A DNA stretch of 64,000 nucleotides from Chitinibacter sp. FCG-7 (GCF_040047665.1 NZ_CP157355.1:1922001-1986000); one strand, 5' to 3'. Shown: positions 1-9,713, counted from the first letter of the stretch. Made by a program: numbers and translations. Notes: generated by a model from the sequence alone, not told the origin.

Positions 1-21
1 TCCGGTTTTTTGCCGCAAGCC

Positions 22-50
22 AAACCCCGCAGTGCGGGGTTTTGTTATTT
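22..50 (+). terminator. Rho-independent terminator of an upstream gene
   Basis: A 9-bp stem (AAACCCCGC at 22-30, GCGGGGTTT at 34-42) with a 3-nt loop is followed by TGTTATTTT. It probably ends transcription entering from the left of the window, since no gene lies between it and the edge. Confidence 0.7.
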
Positions 51-97
51 TCGGGTATCGTTATGGCCCAGTGCGCCAAGAGACGAGTTTCCTGCCG

Positions 98-409
98 ATG
101 CAGCCGTGGTTTGTTTATCTATTGCGCTGCCGCGACGGCAGTCTGTACACCGGCGTAGCGGTCGATGTGGCCAAGCGCTTTGCCGCACATCAAGCGGGCA
201 AAGGTGCCAAATACACCCGTGCCCACCCGCCCGAAGCCATTGTGCTGGTGCTGCCATGCGCCAACCGCAGCGTGGCGCTCAAGCTTGAATACGCCATCAA
301 GCAGCTTAGCGTGGTGCAAAAACGGCGCTGGCTGGCCAGTGCGCCTACTCAGCTGGGTCAGCAGTTTTTGTGCAGTGCCGAGGGTATGTGGCTAGAAGTC
401 AATTCCTGA
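98..409 (+). CDS. GIY-YIG nuclease superfamily protein
   Basis: A 103-residue protein made almost entirely of one GIY-YIG domain. The FVYLLRCRDGSLYTGVAVD segment supplies the two signature strands (Y-L/Y-T-G), followed by an Arg-containing helix (AKRFAAHQAGKGAKYTR). It resembles the YhbQ/UPF0213 group of small stand-alone domains, whose cellular role is poorly defined; DNA cleavage is only assumed from the fold. The reading frame is open from 32, but the ATG at 98 places the domain at the N-terminus as in the family, so I chose it. The last 11 bp overlap the convergent gene that ends at 399. Confidence 0.85.
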   Translation: MQPWFVYLLRCRDGSLYTGVAVDVAKRFAAHQAGKGAKYTRAHPPEAIVLVLPCANRSVALKLEYAIKQLSVVQKRRWLASAPTQLGQQFLCSAEGMWLEVNS

Positions 410-1532
410 TTGATTTCCGGGAAGATACGTTGCCGTGTATTCTGCGCTTGCCTTGACTTCGCTTCAAATCAGCTTGAATGCGCTTCATGGCTTCTTTGCC
501 CGCCGGGCTCAGGAATTTGGCTATCTTTGCATAGCTCAGAGTGATCCATTCATCGCAGAGCGGGTGGCTGATCGACGGCGAAAAAGTCAGCCCCTCTGCG
601 CTGGGAAATACATGCCAATTGTATTGTGTGTTGGCCGTTTGATTGCATTCCTGCTCTGACAGTTGCGTCACGAGCAAATGGTGCAAGGCCTCTGTGAGGA
701 CAAGCGTATTTTCATCGGTGGTATCAATGGCCAGATGGTTGAGCCAGTGCCAGACATTCACCGGCTGGGATTGGCCGCGCTGGAAAGTTTGATACCGCTT
801 GCTGTAATTCATGCTCGCCCCGCCACAATAGCCTCCGCTATGACTGGCAAGCACATACCAGTGCTGCGTGAGCAAAGGCAGCGATTGCGTCTGATACAAA
901 TCGCCTTTTCTGCCCAGATTGATGAGCGTATTGCGAAAGCAGTCGCTCTGTTCCCGCTGTAAGGCCTTCATCTGCGCCACCACTTCGGCTGTCAGGCTGG
1001 GTATTTGCCAAGGGTGCTCGCCAACAATAACTTGTTTGATTTCATTGGCTTCATCCGCTGGTTCGACGTCAATGCTCACGATCAGATAAGGTAATTGATC
1101 AAGGTGGGCAACACGGGTTTTGATGCCCGAATTTCGCTCCAATCCACTGTGAAATGCATCGCTCCAGCATGCGGCATTGCGTTCCCCATCGGCGACGACT
1201 TTTTTTAGGCGGATGGCTAGGCTGTTTTCTTTGTGACGCCAGGTGCCAAGCAGCTCATCGTCCGCGCTGACCGTCAGCTTGTCCCAGTATTGATCATCGT
1301 AGGTCTGCCAGCTGCTCACGGCTTGCGGTAATTCATCTTGCAAATCCAGGCTGATGGGGTCGAGTGTCGTGGCTGAATAAGCCAGCCCACGGACATGGTA
1401 TTCATCGACTTGAAAGCAAGTCGTGATGGATTCATCGCCTATCTGTCCTCGCCAGACGCCTTCCCACTCCTGCGTGGCGGCGTGGCTGATGCTGACATTG
1501 ACCAGAAAAAGCAAGGCAAGATAAGTGCGCAT
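399..1532 (-). CDS. secreted protein of unknown function
   Basis: A 377-residue protein not assigned to a family. Residues 1-18 form a Sec signal peptide with a plausible cleavage after SHA, so the mature protein should be periplasmic or exported. The N-terminal third is rich in Trp, Asp and Glu (EWEGVWRGQIGD, SSWQTYDDQYWDKL), suggesting a beta-rich domain. Scattered cysteines (TTCFQ, AACWSD, SDCFRN, GYCGG, QECNQ, PLCDEW) could form disulfides. The C-terminal tail is basic (KRSQGKRRIHG). It is read toward the GIY-YIG gene and overlaps its 3' end by 11 bp. ampG ends about 100 nt upstream on the same strand, so it may be co-transcribed. Confidence 0.75.
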   Translation of the reverse strand: MRTYLALLFLVNVSISHAATQEWEGVWRGQIGDESITTCFQVDEYHVRGLAYSATTLDPISLDLQDELPQAVSSWQTYDDQYWDKLTVSADDELLGTWRHKENSLAIRLKKVVADGERNAACWSDAFHSGLERNSGIKTRVAHLDQLPYLIVSIDVEPADEANEIKQVIVGEHPWQIPSLTAEVVAQMKALQREQSDCFRNTLINLGRKGDLYQTQSLPLLTQHWYVLASHSGGYCGGASMNYSKRYQTFQRGQSQPVNVWHWLNHLAIDTTDENTLVLTEALHHLLVTQLSEQECNQTANTQYNWHVFPSAEGLTFSPSISHPLCDEWITLSYAKIAKFLSPAGKEAMKRIQADLKRSQGKRRIHGNVSSRKSIRN

Positions 1533-1633
1533 GGTGTGATCCGCAGCGAGGAGGGTGGATCACATCATGGCAAAGGCGGGCGGTTTTGTAATGCTTTGCA
1601 GCGGTACTGTTGCGGCTAAAACCTGAATGAAAA

Positions 1634-2899
1634 CTAATCGTCGTCGCCCGGCAACTCACGCGGCGCATCGAGCGCAGTAATGGTTTTGCGCAAATACAGG
1701 GCCAGCAGCAAGCCCGGAATCGCTACGATGGCCGAGAAAACAAAGAAATGCGCCCAGCCCAGCGCAACGACCAAATAGCCCGAAGCCGGGCCGACGTAGA
1801 CGCGGCCAAAGGCGGCCAGTGCCGATAGCAGGGCAAATTGCGTTGCGGTAAAGCGCGGATTGCATAAGCTCATTAGCAGTGCGACTGCTGCTGTAGTGCC
1901 CATGCCGCCCGCCAGATTTTCGCCGCCAATGGCAAAATACAGCAGCGGCAAGCTGGGCGCGCCGTACAGGGCGATCAGCCAGTAGCCCAGATTGGTCAGC
2001 GCCTGTAGTGTGCCAAACACCAGCAGGGCGCGAAATAGCCCCCAGCGCAGCATCAGCACCGCACCGCTAAAGCCGCCGACAATGGTGGCGATCATGCCAA
2101 ACACTTTATTGGCCGAGCCGATTTGCGTTTTGGCATAGCCCATATCGAGCAAGAATTTGGTCGACAGGCTGCCGGCAAATGCGTCGCCCAATTTATACGC
2201 GACGACCAGAACCAGCAGCATAATGGCGCCATCGCGGCTGAAAAACTCATGCAGCGGCTCGACAATCGCTTCGCGCAGCGAGCGGGGCGGCTGGTGCTGC
2301 ACTTCCGGCTCGGGCGAGAGCAGCGTTACCACCGCCATGCCTGCCATCAAGGCGGCCATCACCCAGTAGGTGTGCTGCCAGCTCAGGATGCCATCGGCCA
2401 GAATCAGGGCCAGTGCACCGGAAGTCAGCATCGCCATGCGGTAGCCAAATACCCCAACTGCCGCGCCTGCGCCGCGCTCGGTTTGATGCAGCGTTTCGGT
2501 CCGGTAGGCGTCAATCACCACATCCTGCGTCGCCGAGAAAAACGCGACCAGAATCGCCAGCACAGCAAAAGTGGCCAGATGCGTTTGCGGGTTCAGCCCG
2601 CCCATCGTTGCAATCGCCCCCGCCAAGGCCAGTTGCGCCAGCAACATCCAGCCACGACGACGGCCTAAAAAAGGCATCGGGAAGCGATCAATCAATGGCG
2701 ACCAGAGGAATTTCCACGTATACGGCTGGCCGACCAGCGTGAACCAGGCGATGGTTTTGATGTCGAGACCGGCATCCGACAGCCAAGCCTGCAGCGTTGA
2801 GCCGGTGAGCGCCAGTGGCAAGCCCGAAGCGAAGCCCAGAAACATCGCCGCAGCGATGCGGCGATTGTTAAAGACTGCAAGGTAGTGATTGATATTCAT
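1634..2899 (-). CDS. ampG: AmpG-family muropeptide permease
   Basis: A 421-residue major-facilitator-superfamily transporter of the AmpG type, which imports anhydromuropeptides from the periplasm for cell-wall recycling and, in many bacteria, for beta-lactamase induction. About 12 hydrophobic segments are visible. Family landmarks are the first-helix block FLGFASGLPLALTGSTLQAW, KFLWSPLIDRF, the loop GRRRGW, and DVVIDAYRTE near residue 128. The start at 2899 gives the usual AmpG N-terminus. A GGGTAT palindrome abuts this start codon directly, leaving no recognisable Shine-Dalgarno sequence. xthA lies 56 nt upstream on the same strand. Confidence 0.92.
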   Translation of the reverse strand: MNINHYLAVFNNRRIAAAMFLGFASGLPLALTGSTLQAWLSDAGLDIKTIAWFTLVGQPYTWKFLWSPLIDRFPMPFLGRRRGWMLLAQLALAGAIATMGGLNPQTHLATFAVLAILVAFFSATQDVVIDAYRTETLHQTERGAGAAVGVFGYRMAMLTSGALALILADGILSWQHTYWVMAALMAGMAVVTLLSPEPEVQHQPPRSLREAIVEPLHEFFSRDGAIMLLVLVVAYKLGDAFAGSLSTKFLLDMGYAKTQIGSANKVFGMIATIVGGFSGAVLMLRWGLFRALLVFGTLQALTNLGYWLIALYGAPSLPLLYFAIGGENLAGGMGTTAAVALLMSLCNPRFTATQFALLSALAAFGRVYVGPASGYLVVALGWAHFFVFSAIVAIPGLLLALYLRKTITALDAPRELPGDDD

Positions 2900-2947
2900 G
2901 GGTATATCGCTGTAGGGCTTATTCTGATTGGTTTTGGTGGCAATACC
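2900..2947. repeat. 49-nt GGGTAT palindromic repeat, copy 1
   Basis: The left arm GGGTATATCGCTGTAG starts at 2900, one base from the ampG start codon. The right arm GGCAATACC is eroded. It fills almost all of the xthA-ampG gap and so forms the ampG leader. Confidence 0.75.
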
Positions 2948-2955
2948 GTGGTATA

Positions 2956-3729
2956 TTAAAGGGCGAGCGGGTAGTCGTAATCCACAATCAGCGGCGCGTG
3001 ATCGGAAAACTTCTCGTCTTTATAAATACTGGCCGCAGTCGCGGTGGCGGCGATTGCTGGCGTTGCAATCTGATAGTCGATCCGCCAACCGACGTCTTTG
3101 GCGTAGGCCTGGCCACGATTGCTCCACCAGGTGTAGCCGGGAATTTCCGGGTAGAGCGTGCGCCAGGTATCAACCCAGCCGCTATTGAGCAGCTGGGTCA
3201 TCCAGGCGCGCTCTTCGGGCAGAAAGCCCGAGTTTTTCAGATTGCCCTTCCAGTTTTTCAGGTCAATCTCATGGTGTGCGATATTCCAATCGCCCATGAT
3301 AATCACATCACGTCCTGACTCGCGCAGCGCGTTCAGCCGTGGCCAGAAACGCTCCAGAAAGCTGAATTTCACGTCCTGTCGCTCTTTCGACGACGAACCC
3401 GACGGCAGATAGAGCGACACTACCGATAGATTGCCAAAGCGCACTTCCAGATAACGCCCCTCGGCATCGATGTCGGCAATGTCCAATCCGGTAATCACTT
3501 CGTCCGGTTTGTGGCGGCAATAGAGGCCGACGCCGCTATAGCCTTTCTTTTCTGCGTAATGGAAATAAGCGTGAAATCCGGCGGGCGTATGCTCGGGTGT
3601 GAGGTCGGCTTCCTGGGCTTTCAACTCCTGCACGCCGATGACATCGGCGTTCTGGCTGGCGAGCCAGTTAAAAAAACCTTTGGTCGTGGCAGAACGAATC
3701 CCGTTCAAATTGGCAGAAATAATGCGCAC
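2956..3729 (-). CDS. xthA: exodeoxyribonuclease III
   Basis: A 257-residue exonuclease/endonuclease/phosphatase-fold enzyme that cleaves DNA at abasic sites and removes 3' blocking groups in base-excision repair. Conserved catalytic segments are present in order: SANLNGIRSA (Asn), GVQELKAQ (metal-binding Glu), the GDWNIAHHEIDLKNWKGN block, GWRIDYQIATP and the terminal SDHAPLIVDY (catalytic Asp-His). The length matches the family. It is divergent from pyrE with 125 nt between the start codons. Confidence 0.95.
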   Translation of the reverse strand: MRIISANLNGIRSATTKGFFNWLASQNADVIGVQELKAQEADLTPEHTPAGFHAYFHYAEKKGYSGVGLYCRHKPDEVITGLDIADIDAEGRYLEVRFGNLSVVSLYLPSGSSSKERQDVKFSFLERFWPRLNALRESGRDVIIMGDWNIAHHEIDLKNWKGNLKNSGFLPEERAWMTQLLNSGWVDTWRTLYPEIPGYTWWSNRGQAYAKDVGWRIDYQIATPAIAATATAASIYKDEKFSDHAPLIVDYDYPLAL

Positions 3730-3854
3730 GCGACGTATCCTTGTAATGCTATGCTTACGGGTATTGTGAATTTAAGTGTTAAAGCAAAAGTTTCCACGCG
3801 GCTTCGTCTAGCGCGAATACTTTTGTCCACTACCTACAGCTTCAGGACTATCCG

Positions 3855-4502
3855 ATGACTAACTTCCGTCAAGATTTCATCCGCTTTGCCGTTGAGCAGA
3901 AAGTACTCTGTTTTGGCGATTTTATCACCAAAGCGGGTCGCAACTCGCCGTACTTCTTTAATGCTGGTTTGTTTAGCGACGGTACGTCGGTCGGCGAATT
4001 GGCGCGGTTTTATGCGCAGGCCGCCTTGGCATCGAAAGTTCAGTTTGATGTGCTGTTTGGACCTGCTTATAAAGGCATTGTGTTGGCCTCGGCGACTGCG
4101 GTGGCGCTGGCTAACGCGGGGCATAATGTGCCCTTTGTCTTTAATCGCAAGGAAGCGAAAGATCACGGCGAGGGCGGGGTACTGGTCGGTGCGCCACTCA
4201 AGGAGCGTGTGATGATTATTGATGATGTGATTTCCGCAGGGACTTCGGTGCGCGAATCGGTGAACATGATCCGTGCCGCAGGTGCCGAGCCGGCTGGTGT
4301 ATTGATTGCTCTCGATCGCATGGAGCGCGGCCAGGGCGAGCTCTCCGCAGTGCAGGAAGTCGAGCAGCAATTTGGCATTCCGGTTATCCCTATTGCATCT
4401 TTGCAAGATTTGCTGACTTTCCTTGCTGATCAGGACGGAATGACTGAGAATCTGGCCAAAGTCCAACAATACCGTAGCCAGTACGGAATAGATCAAGGTT
4501 AA
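3855..4502 (+). CDS. pyrE: orotate phosphoribosyltransferase
   Basis: A 215-residue type I phosphoribosyltransferase making orotidine 5'-phosphate from orotate and PRPP, the fifth step of pyrimidine synthesis. The PRPP-binding motif [14 protein letters not shown] lies near residue 120. The flexible catalytic loop [12 protein letters not shown] and the orotate-contacting [13 protein letters not shown] near residue 30 are intact. The DUF4124 gene starts 4 nt downstream and is probably co-transcribed. Confidence 0.96.
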   Translation: MTNFRQDFIRFAVEQKVLCFGDFITKAGRNSPYFFNAGLFSDGTSVGELARFYAQAALASKVQFDVLFGPAYKGIVLASATAVALANAGHNVPFVFNRKEAKDHGEGGVLVGAPLKERVMIIDDVISAGTSVRESVNMIRAAGAEPAGVLIALDRMERGQGELSAVQEVEQQFGIPVIPIASLQDLLTFLADQDGMTENLAKVQQYRSQYGIDQG

Positions 4503-4505
4503 GTT

Positions 4506-5093
4506 ATGCGGCGTTTTATTGCTTTTGCTTTGCTGTGCACGGTAGCTCTGAGCGTTCAGGGGGCTACGCTTTACCGTTGGGTTGACGAGAACGGCAAGGT
4601 GCAATTTAGCGATAAACCGCCGTCTGGTCAGAGCAAGGACGTGACCGAGCTGGACAAGCATGGTCGCGCCCGCAACACCGGCAATAACCAGAGCGAGGCC
4701 GAGCGCGCAGCAGAGCTTGAGCGGCAACGTGTCGCCACCGAGCAGCGCCGCAAAGACCGAGCCTTGCTGCAATCGTTTTCCAAGCCTGAAGAAGTCGATA
4801 TTTTGCGTGACCGCCAGATTGAAGCGCTGGCCGCAGCCCAGCAAACCAATCGCCTGCGTTTGCAAACGCTGCAAGAGCGCCAGAATCGACTGAATCAGCA
4901 GATTGAGCGTTTAAAAAAGAACAAAAAACCGATCTCAGCCGATTTGCAGACAGAACTTGATCTAAATCGCGACGAGATCAAGACAATTAATCAATCATTA
5001 GCCCGACAAGAGCTTGAGCTGGTCAAAATCAAGGAAAAAGCCGAGGCAGACAAAGCCCGCCTGATCCAGCTGCGCAATATCCAGCCCAAGTAA
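4506..5093 (+). CDS. DUF4124 domain periplasmic protein with coiled coil
   Basis: A 195-residue protein with a signal peptide (cleavage near VQGA-TL) followed by a DUF4124 module: [20 protein letters not shown] is typical of this short domain. The rest, from about residue 60, is a charged Glu/Arg/Gln-rich coiled coil ([34 protein letters not shown]). The function is unknown; DUF4124 proteins are periplasmic and common in beta- and gammaproteobacteria. It follows pyrE by 4 nt and is closed by the hairpin at 5103. Confidence 0.85.
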   Translation: MRRFIAFALLCTVALSVQGATLYRWVDENGKVQFSDKPPSGQSKDVTELDKHGRARNTGNNQSEAERAAELERQRVATEQRRKDRALLQSFSKPEEVDILRDRQIEALAAAQQTNRLRLQTLQERQNRLNQQIERLKKNKKPISADLQTELDLNRDEIKTINQSLARQELELVKIKEKAEADKARLIQLRNIQPK

Positions 5094-5102
5094 GCACGAA
5101 CA

Positions 5103-5145
5103 GGCCGCCACATACGGGTTTTATCGTGTTGGTGGCCTTTATTTT
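5103..5145 (+). terminator. terminator after the pyrE-DUF4124 pair
   Basis: The GGCCGCCA stem (5103-5110) pairs with TGGTGGCC (5130-5137, one G-U) across a 19-nt loop and is followed by TTTATTTT. A possible ATG at 5126 falls inside this hairpin, which argues against it as the next gene's start. Confidence 0.6.
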
Positions 5146-5173
5146 GAATGGCACACTAAGCCCACTTTCTTTG

Positions 5174-5953
5174 ATGAAAAAGACGATGACTACAGCAACG
5201 CCACGAATTGTTTTGGGAATTGATATCGGCGGCACCGGGATCAAGGGTGCGCCAGTGAATGTTGAAACCGGCGAGCTGGTCGCCGAGCGTCACCGTATTG
5301 AAACGCCGCAGCCCGCGACGCCCGAAGCCGTGGGTAAAGTGGTCAAGCAGATTGTTGACCATTTCCAATGGCGCGGCCCGATTGGCTGTACTTTCCCGGC
5401 CATTGTGCATAATGGCGTCACCCTGTCGGCCGCCAATGTGGATCAAAGCTGGATTAATGCGCCCGCGCAAAATATCCTGTCAGCAGCAACGGGTTTGCCT
5501 TTAATCGTGCTCAATGACGCCGATGCGGCGGGCGCGGCGGAAGTGGCTTTTGGTGCGGCCAAAGGCCGTGGCGGCAAGATTATCGTGATCACGCTGGGCA
5601 CGGGTATTGGTAGCGCGCTGATTGTGGATGGCAAGCTGATTACCAATACCGAGTTTGGCCACCTGATTTTCCCGAAAGATATGATTGCCGAGAAATATTG
5701 CTCTGCCAAGGTCAAGGAAGACAAAGAGCTCAGCTGGAAAGATTACAACCCGCGCTTGAACGCCTACCTTGAGCACTTGCAGCTGCTGTTCTCGCCAGAT
5801 CTGGTCATTATTGGCGGCGGTGTGAGCAAAAAAGCTGATAAATTCATCCCCGAGATGAAAAACCTGCGCTTTGAGCTGGTTGCCGCCACCTTGAAAAATG
5901 AAGCCGGGATTGTTGGTGCGGCGCTGGAAGCGGCCAAGCAGTTTAAGGTTTAA
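5174..5953 (+). CDS. ppgK: polyphosphate glucokinase, ROK family
   Basis: A sugar kinase of the ROK family that phosphorylates glucose, using polyphosphate in this subgroup. It carries the phosphate-binding [11 protein letters not shown] motif at its N-terminus, the catalytic-Asp segment [15 protein letters not shown], the second phosphate loop [11 protein letters not shown], and EFGHL. The ROK zinc-cysteine motif is absent, as in PpgK-type members. The start is uncertain: 5174 or 5186 are both plausible with weak ribosome sites, and the upstream ATG at 5126 lies inside a terminator. Polyphosphate as donor is inferred from overall resemblance. Confidence 0.85.
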   Translation: MKKTMTTATPRIVLGIDIGGTGIKGAPVNVETGELVAERHRIETPQPATPEAVGKVVKQIVDHFQWRGPIGCTFPAIVHNGVTLSAANVDQSWINAPAQNILSAATGLPLIVLNDADAAGAAEVAFGAAKGRGGKIIVITLGTGIGSALIVDGKLITNTEFGHLIFPKDMIAEKYCSAKVKEDKELSWKDYNPRLNAYLEHLQLLFSPDLVIIGGGVSKKADKFIPEMKNLRFELVAATLKNEAGIVGAALEAAKQFKV

Positions 5954-5956
5954 CAG

Positions 5957-6005
5957 GGGTATTGCCCTCAAGCTTAATTGCTATAAGTCCCCCAGAGATA
6001 TACCC
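5957..6005. repeat. 49-nt GGGTAT palindromic repeat, copy 2
   Basis: The left arm GGGTATTGCCCTCAAG begins 4 nt after the ppgK stop codon. The right arm GAGATATACCC runs into the following terminator. Confidence 0.7.
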
Positions 6006-6007
6006 CG

Positions 6008-6033
6008 ACCCCGGCTTCTGCCGGGGTTTTTAT
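6008..6033 (+). terminator. ppgK terminator
   Basis: ACCCCGGC (6008-6015) and GCCGGGGT (6020-6027) form an 8-bp stem with a TTCT loop, then TTTTATTT. Confidence 0.8.
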
Positions 6034-6067
6034 TTGTCTTATATCGTGCTGCAGGCCCATTAAGACT

Positions 6068-6168
6068 TTGAATTGGTGATCAATTTTCTTATTTAATCCG
6101 CAAATGCAGCATCGCTACCGCTCCCAGCTTTTGATAACAGACTGAAATGCCATGGGCATGGCTTTTTT
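6068..6168 (+). ncRNA. possible short transcript or leader upstream of mnmG
   Basis: The 304-nt ppgK-mnmG gap holds, after repeat copy 2 and the ppgK terminator, a sigma70-like promoter (TTGAAT at 6068, 16 nt, TATTTA at 6090). A second terminator-like hairpin follows (GCCAT 6149-6153, ATGGC 6158-6162, six T). No open frame lies between. This could be a small RNA of about 65 nt or an attenuated mnmG leader. AATTG at 6071 and CAATT at 6081 form an operator-like inverted repeat inside the promoter. Confidence 0.35.
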
Positions 6169-6257
6169 GCTGGTTCAGGAGGCGACAATCGTGCTTACCC
6201 AAGTGACTGTTTTGGCGTAGAATATTGCCCCTTTACCGCTGTTTGGGGCCCTGTGCC

Positions 6258-8171
6258 ATGCTTTACCCTGATCGTTATGATGTGATTGTTGTTGGTGGCG
6301 GCCATGCTGGCACCGAAGCGGCGCTGGCCAGCGCGCGCATGGGCCGTAAAACCTTGCTGCTCACGCACAATATCGAGACGTTGGGACAGATGAGTTGCAA
6401 TCCTTCCATCGGCGGTATTGGTAAAGGCCATCTGGTCAAGGAAGTCGACGCGCTCGGTGGTGCGATGGCGCTGGCAACTGATATGTCCGGCATCCAATTC
6501 AAAACACTCAATTCCAGTAAAGGCCCGGCAGTACGCGCCACCCGTGCCCAGGCCGACCGCGTTCGCTACAAAGCCGCGATTCGTCATATGCTGGAAAATC
6601 AGCCGAATCTCGATCTATTCCAGCAAGCGGTGGATGATTTGATTCTGGATGGCGATAAAGTCGTCGGCGCGGTCACGCAAATCGGCATCGAGTTTCGCGC
6701 CAGCGCCGTGGTGCTCACGGCTGGTACTTTCCTTGGCGGCAAAATCCACGTTGGCCTAGAAAATCACGTCGGCGGTCGCGCTGGCGATCCGGCGTCGATT
6801 ACCTTGTCGCAAAAATTGCGAGAATTGCAATTGCCGGTTGGCCGCCTGAAAACGGGTACGCCGCCACGCATTGACGGTCGCACGATTAATTTTGACATAC
6901 TCGGCATTCAACCGGGCGACACGCCAGAGCCAGTGTTTTCACTGCGCGGCTCGCGCGAGATGCACCCGAAACAATTACCATGCTGGATCGCGCATACCAA
7001 CCTGAAAACGCACGATATTATCCGCAGCGGCTTTGATCGCAGCCCAATGTTTACCGGCAAAATCGAAGGCGTTGGCCCGCGTTACTGCCCGAGTATCGAA
7101 GACAAAATCAACCGTTTTGCCGATAAAGATAGCCATCAGATTTTCCTCGAACCCGAAGGCCTCGATACCAACGAATTTTATCCAAACGGCATTTCAACCA
7201 GCCTGCCGTTTGATATTCAGCTCGCCGCTTTGCAATCAATCGAAGGGCTGGAGAGTGCTCGAATTTTAAGACCTGGCTATGCGATCGAGTACGATTATTT
7301 CGACCCGCGTGCGCTGCAAAATAGTTTCGAGAGTAAAGCGATTAAGGGCCTGTATTTTGCCGGTCAAATCAACGGCACAACGGGTTATGAAGAAGCCGCA
7401 GCGCAAGGCTTGTTCGCTGGCTTGAATGCCGCGCTATACGCGCGCGACGAAGCGCCGTGGTGTCCGGGTCGTGACGAGGCCTATCTGGGGGTATTGGTCG
7501 ATGACCTAATCACCAAGGGCGTTACCGAGCCATACCGTATGTTCACCAGCCGCGCTGAGTTCCGCTTGCAGCTGCGCGAAGACAACGCCGATTTACGTTT
7601 GACCGAGCACGGCCGCCGCCTTGGTTTGGTGGGGGACGAACAATGGCAGCTATTTAGCGAGAAACGTGAATCGATTGCGAAAGAATTCGAGCGCCTGAAA
7701 TCAACGTGGGTGAACCCACGCATTTTGGCGGCAGCCGAGGCCGAGCGTGTGCTCGGCAAAGCGATTGAGCGCGAATACACCTTGGCCGATTTATTGCGCC
7801 GCCCTGAAGTGACCTACGAGAGCTTGATGAGCTTGGAAGTCGCAGGCCCGGGCGTGTCGGACGAAAAAGTCGCCGAGCAAATCGAAATTCAAGTCAAATA
7901 CCAAGGCTATATCGAGCGCCAGCAAGGCGAAGTCGCCAAGCGCGATACGCTGGAAGACGTGGCCTTGCCGGATGATTTCGATTTCACCCAGGTGCCGGGT
8001 TTATCGAAAGAAATTCAGCAAAAATTGAGCACGCAGCGTCCGCAAACGCTGGGCATTGCCTCGCGGATCTCGGGTGTGACGCCAGCGGCGATTGCGCTGT
8101 TGGTGGTGTACATCAAGAAAAGCCGGATGGCCGCAGCTGCCGATGAGTCGGCAGTAAAGGATGTGCAATGA
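6258..8171 (+). CDS. mnmG: tRNA uridine-5-carboxymethylaminomethyl modification enzyme MnmG (GidA)
   Basis: A 637-residue FAD-dependent enzyme that, with MnmE, installs (carboxymethyl)aminomethyl groups at the wobble uridine of several tRNAs. The N-terminal FAD-binding Rossmann motif [19 protein letters not shown] is followed by [17 protein letters not shown] and the conserved [12 protein letters not shown] block. [21 protein letters not shown] and [19 protein letters not shown] follow, then the C-terminal MnmE/tRNA-binding domain (LSKEIQQKL...[10 protein letters not shown]). ATG 6258 gives the family N-terminus [12 protein letters not shown]; an in-frame start at 6225 would add 11 odd residues. 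It overlaps rsmG by ATGA. Confidence 0.97.
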   Translation: MLYPDRYDVIVVGGGHAGTEAALASARMGRKTLLLTHNIETLGQMSCNPSIGGIGKGHLVKEVDALGGAMALATDMSGIQFKTLNSSKGPAVRATRAQADRVRYKAAIRHMLENQPNLDLFQQAVDDLILDGDKVVGAVTQIGIEFRASAVVLTAGTFLGGKIHVGLENHVGGRAGDPASITLSQKLRELQLPVGRLKTGTPPRIDGRTINFDILGIQPGDTPEPVFSLRGSREMHPKQLPCWIAHTNLKTHDIIRSGFDRSPMFTGKIEGVGPRYCPSIEDKINRFADKDSHQIFLEPEGLDTNEFYPNGISTSLPFDIQLAALQSIEGLESARILRPGYAIEYDYFDPRALQNSFESKAIKGLYFAGQINGTTGYEEAAAQGLFAGLNAALYARDEAPWCPGRDEAYLGVLVDDLITKGVTEPYRMFTSRAEFRLQLREDNADLRLTEHGRRLGLVGDEQWQLFSEKRESIAKEFERLKSTWVNPRILAAAEAERVLGKAIEREYTLADLLRRPEVTYESLMSLEVAGPGVSDEKVAEQIEIQVKYQGYIERQQGEVAKRDTLEDVALPDDFDFTQVPGLSKEIQQKLSTQRPQTLGIASRISGVTPAAIALLVVYIKKSRMAAAADESAVKDVQ

Positions 8172-8818
8172 GTGACACAATGAACGGCCATTTGGCGGCG
8201 ATGCTGGCGCAAGGCTTGGCGGCAATGGATTTGCCGCTCGATGTTGCGCAGCAGGGCAAATTGCTGGCCTACGTGGCCTTGCTGCAAAAATGGAATAAAA
8301 CCTACAGCCTGACGGCAATTCGCGAACCCGAACGTATGGTGACGCATCACTTGCTCGACTCGCTCGCGCCGCTCAAATTTTTGCCTGCAACGTCGCTGCG
8401 TATGGTGGATGTCGGTTCGGGCTTTGGCACGCCGGGCATTCCATTTGCGATTGCCCGCCCGGATTGGCAGCTGACTTTGCTCGATTCCAATCATAAAAAA
8501 ACCACCTTTTTACGTCAGGCCGTGCTGGAGCTGGCTTTGCCCAATGTCCAGATTGTGACGGGGCGAGTCGAGGCCGTGCAGGCCGATACGCCGTTTGACG
8601 TGATTACCTCGCGCGCATTTGCCGACTTGAGCGACTTTATTCGCTGGACCGAGCATTTGCTGGTCGATGGGGGCGAATGGGCAGCCCTCAAGGGGGTATA
8701 TCCTCAGGAGGAAGCTGCAGGCTTGCCTGCCAACGTATACGTCGATCATATTGATGCCCTGCACGTGCCGGGCCTCGATGCCGAGCGGCATCTGGTGCAT
8801 ATCCGCAAGCGGGTTTAA
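8168..8818 (+). CDS. rsmG: 16S rRNA m7G527 methyltransferase RsmG (GidB)
   Basis: A 216-residue SAM-dependent methyltransferase acting on G527 of 16S rRNA. The SAM site is [15 protein letters not shown] near residue 80, with [14 protein letters not shown] as the acidic ribose-binding strand and ITSRAFADL as the later catalytic-region motif. It begins within the last four bases of mnmG, indicating translational coupling. parA follows after 100 nt. Confidence 0.96.
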   Translation: MSDTMNGHLAAMLAQGLAAMDLPLDVAQQGKLLAYVALLQKWNKTYSLTAIREPERMVTHHLLDSLAPLKFLPATSLRMVDVGSGFGTPGIPFAIARPDWQLTLLDSNHKKTTFLRQAVLELALPNVQIVTGRVEAVQADTPFDVITSRAFADLSDFIRWTEHLLVDGGEWAALKGVYPQEEAAGLPANVYVDHIDALHVPGLDAERHLVHIRKRV

Positions 8819-8918
8819 GTACGGTGAATCGGTGCAGCGCATCAATTGGTCAGCAAAAAGCCGTATTGTCCGAGTAAACTAGCGAATCGGTGAAGGTCTG
8901 AGCACAGAGAGTGGATGA

Positions 8919-9704
8919 ATGAAAATATTGGCGATTGCGAATCAAAAAGGGGGCGTTGGTAAAACCACTACCGCCGTCAATCTGGCCGCCAGTCTTGCCC
9001 ACTTGGGCAAGCAGGTGCTGCTGGTTGATCTCGATCCGCAGGCCAATGCCACGATGGGCTCGGGCATCGATAAAACCAAATTGCGCCATTCGGTGTACTC
9101 GCTGCTGATTGGCGAATCCGAGATGGCGGCAACGGTGAAACGCTCCGAGTCTGGCGGCTTTGATGTCTTGCCCGCCAGCCGCGATCTGGCCGGTGCCGAG
9201 GTTGAGCTGGTCGACGCCGAGGCGCGTGAAACGCGGCTGAAAAGCGCGTTGGCGCAGGTGGCGGGGCAGTATGATTTTGTCATTCTCGATTGCCCGCCCG
9301 CGCTGAACCTGTTGACACTGAATGGCTTGGTCGCTGCGGATGCGGTGATGATTCCGATGCAGTGCGAATATTACGCGCTCGAAGGCTTGTCTGATCTGGT
9401 CAATACGCTCAAGCGTATCAAGCAAAATCTAAATCGTAAAATTGAAATCGAAGGCTTGCTGCGCACGATGTTTGACCCGCGCTCGACGCTGGCACAGCAG
9501 GTATCCGATCAACTGGTGAAGCACTTCACTAGCAAGCTGTATCACACGGTGATTCCGCGCAATGTACGGCTGGCCGAAGCGCCAAGTTACGGACGGCCGA
9601 TTTTGGCTTACGACAAATCATCCAAAGGCGCGCAAGCGTATCTGGCGCTGGCCGAAGAGTTGCTGGCGCGGCATGGCGTGCAAGAAGCCATGCCCGTGAT
9701 GTAA
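8919..9704 (+). CDS. parA: chromosome partitioning ATPase ParA (Soj)
   Basis: A 261-residue Walker-type ATPase that moves ParB-bound origin regions to daughter cells. The deviant Walker A KGGVGKTTTAVNLAA is at residues 10-24 with the signature lysine. Switch regions DLDPQANATMG and ILDCPPALNLLTLN follow. The protein has no N-terminal DNA-binding extension, which marks it as the chromosomal small type. It lies in the conserved mnmG-rsmG-parA-parB cluster normally close to oriC. No match to the usual parS palindrome was noticed in the surrounding kilobases. Confidence 0.96.
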   Translation: MKILAIANQKGGVGKTTTAVNLAASLAHLGKQVLLVDLDPQANATMGSGIDKTKLRHSVYSLLIGESEMAATVKRSESGGFDVLPASRDLAGAEVELVDAEARETRLKSALAQVAGQYDFVILDCPPALNLLTLNGLVAADAVMIPMQCEYYALEGLSDLVNTLKRIKQNLNRKIEIEGLLRTMFDPRSTLAQQVSDQLVKHFTSKLYHTVIPRNVRLAEAPSYGRPILAYDKSSKGAQAYLALAEELLARHGVQEAMPVM

Positions 9705-9713
9705 CAGATGCAG

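Noticed and set aside
2123..2668. Long plus-strand open frame opposite ampG
   Set aside because: Composition and position show it is a mirror of the ampG coding strand; the same applies to other long frames opposite the receptors and secA.
5126..5173. Upstream ATG for polyphosphate glucokinase
   Set aside because: It falls inside the preceding terminator hairpin and adds residues not found before the ROK domain.
8694..8745. GGGGTATATCC...GTATACG inside rsmG as a repeat
   Set aside because: The coding sequence is normal for RsmG and the right arm lacks ATACCC.
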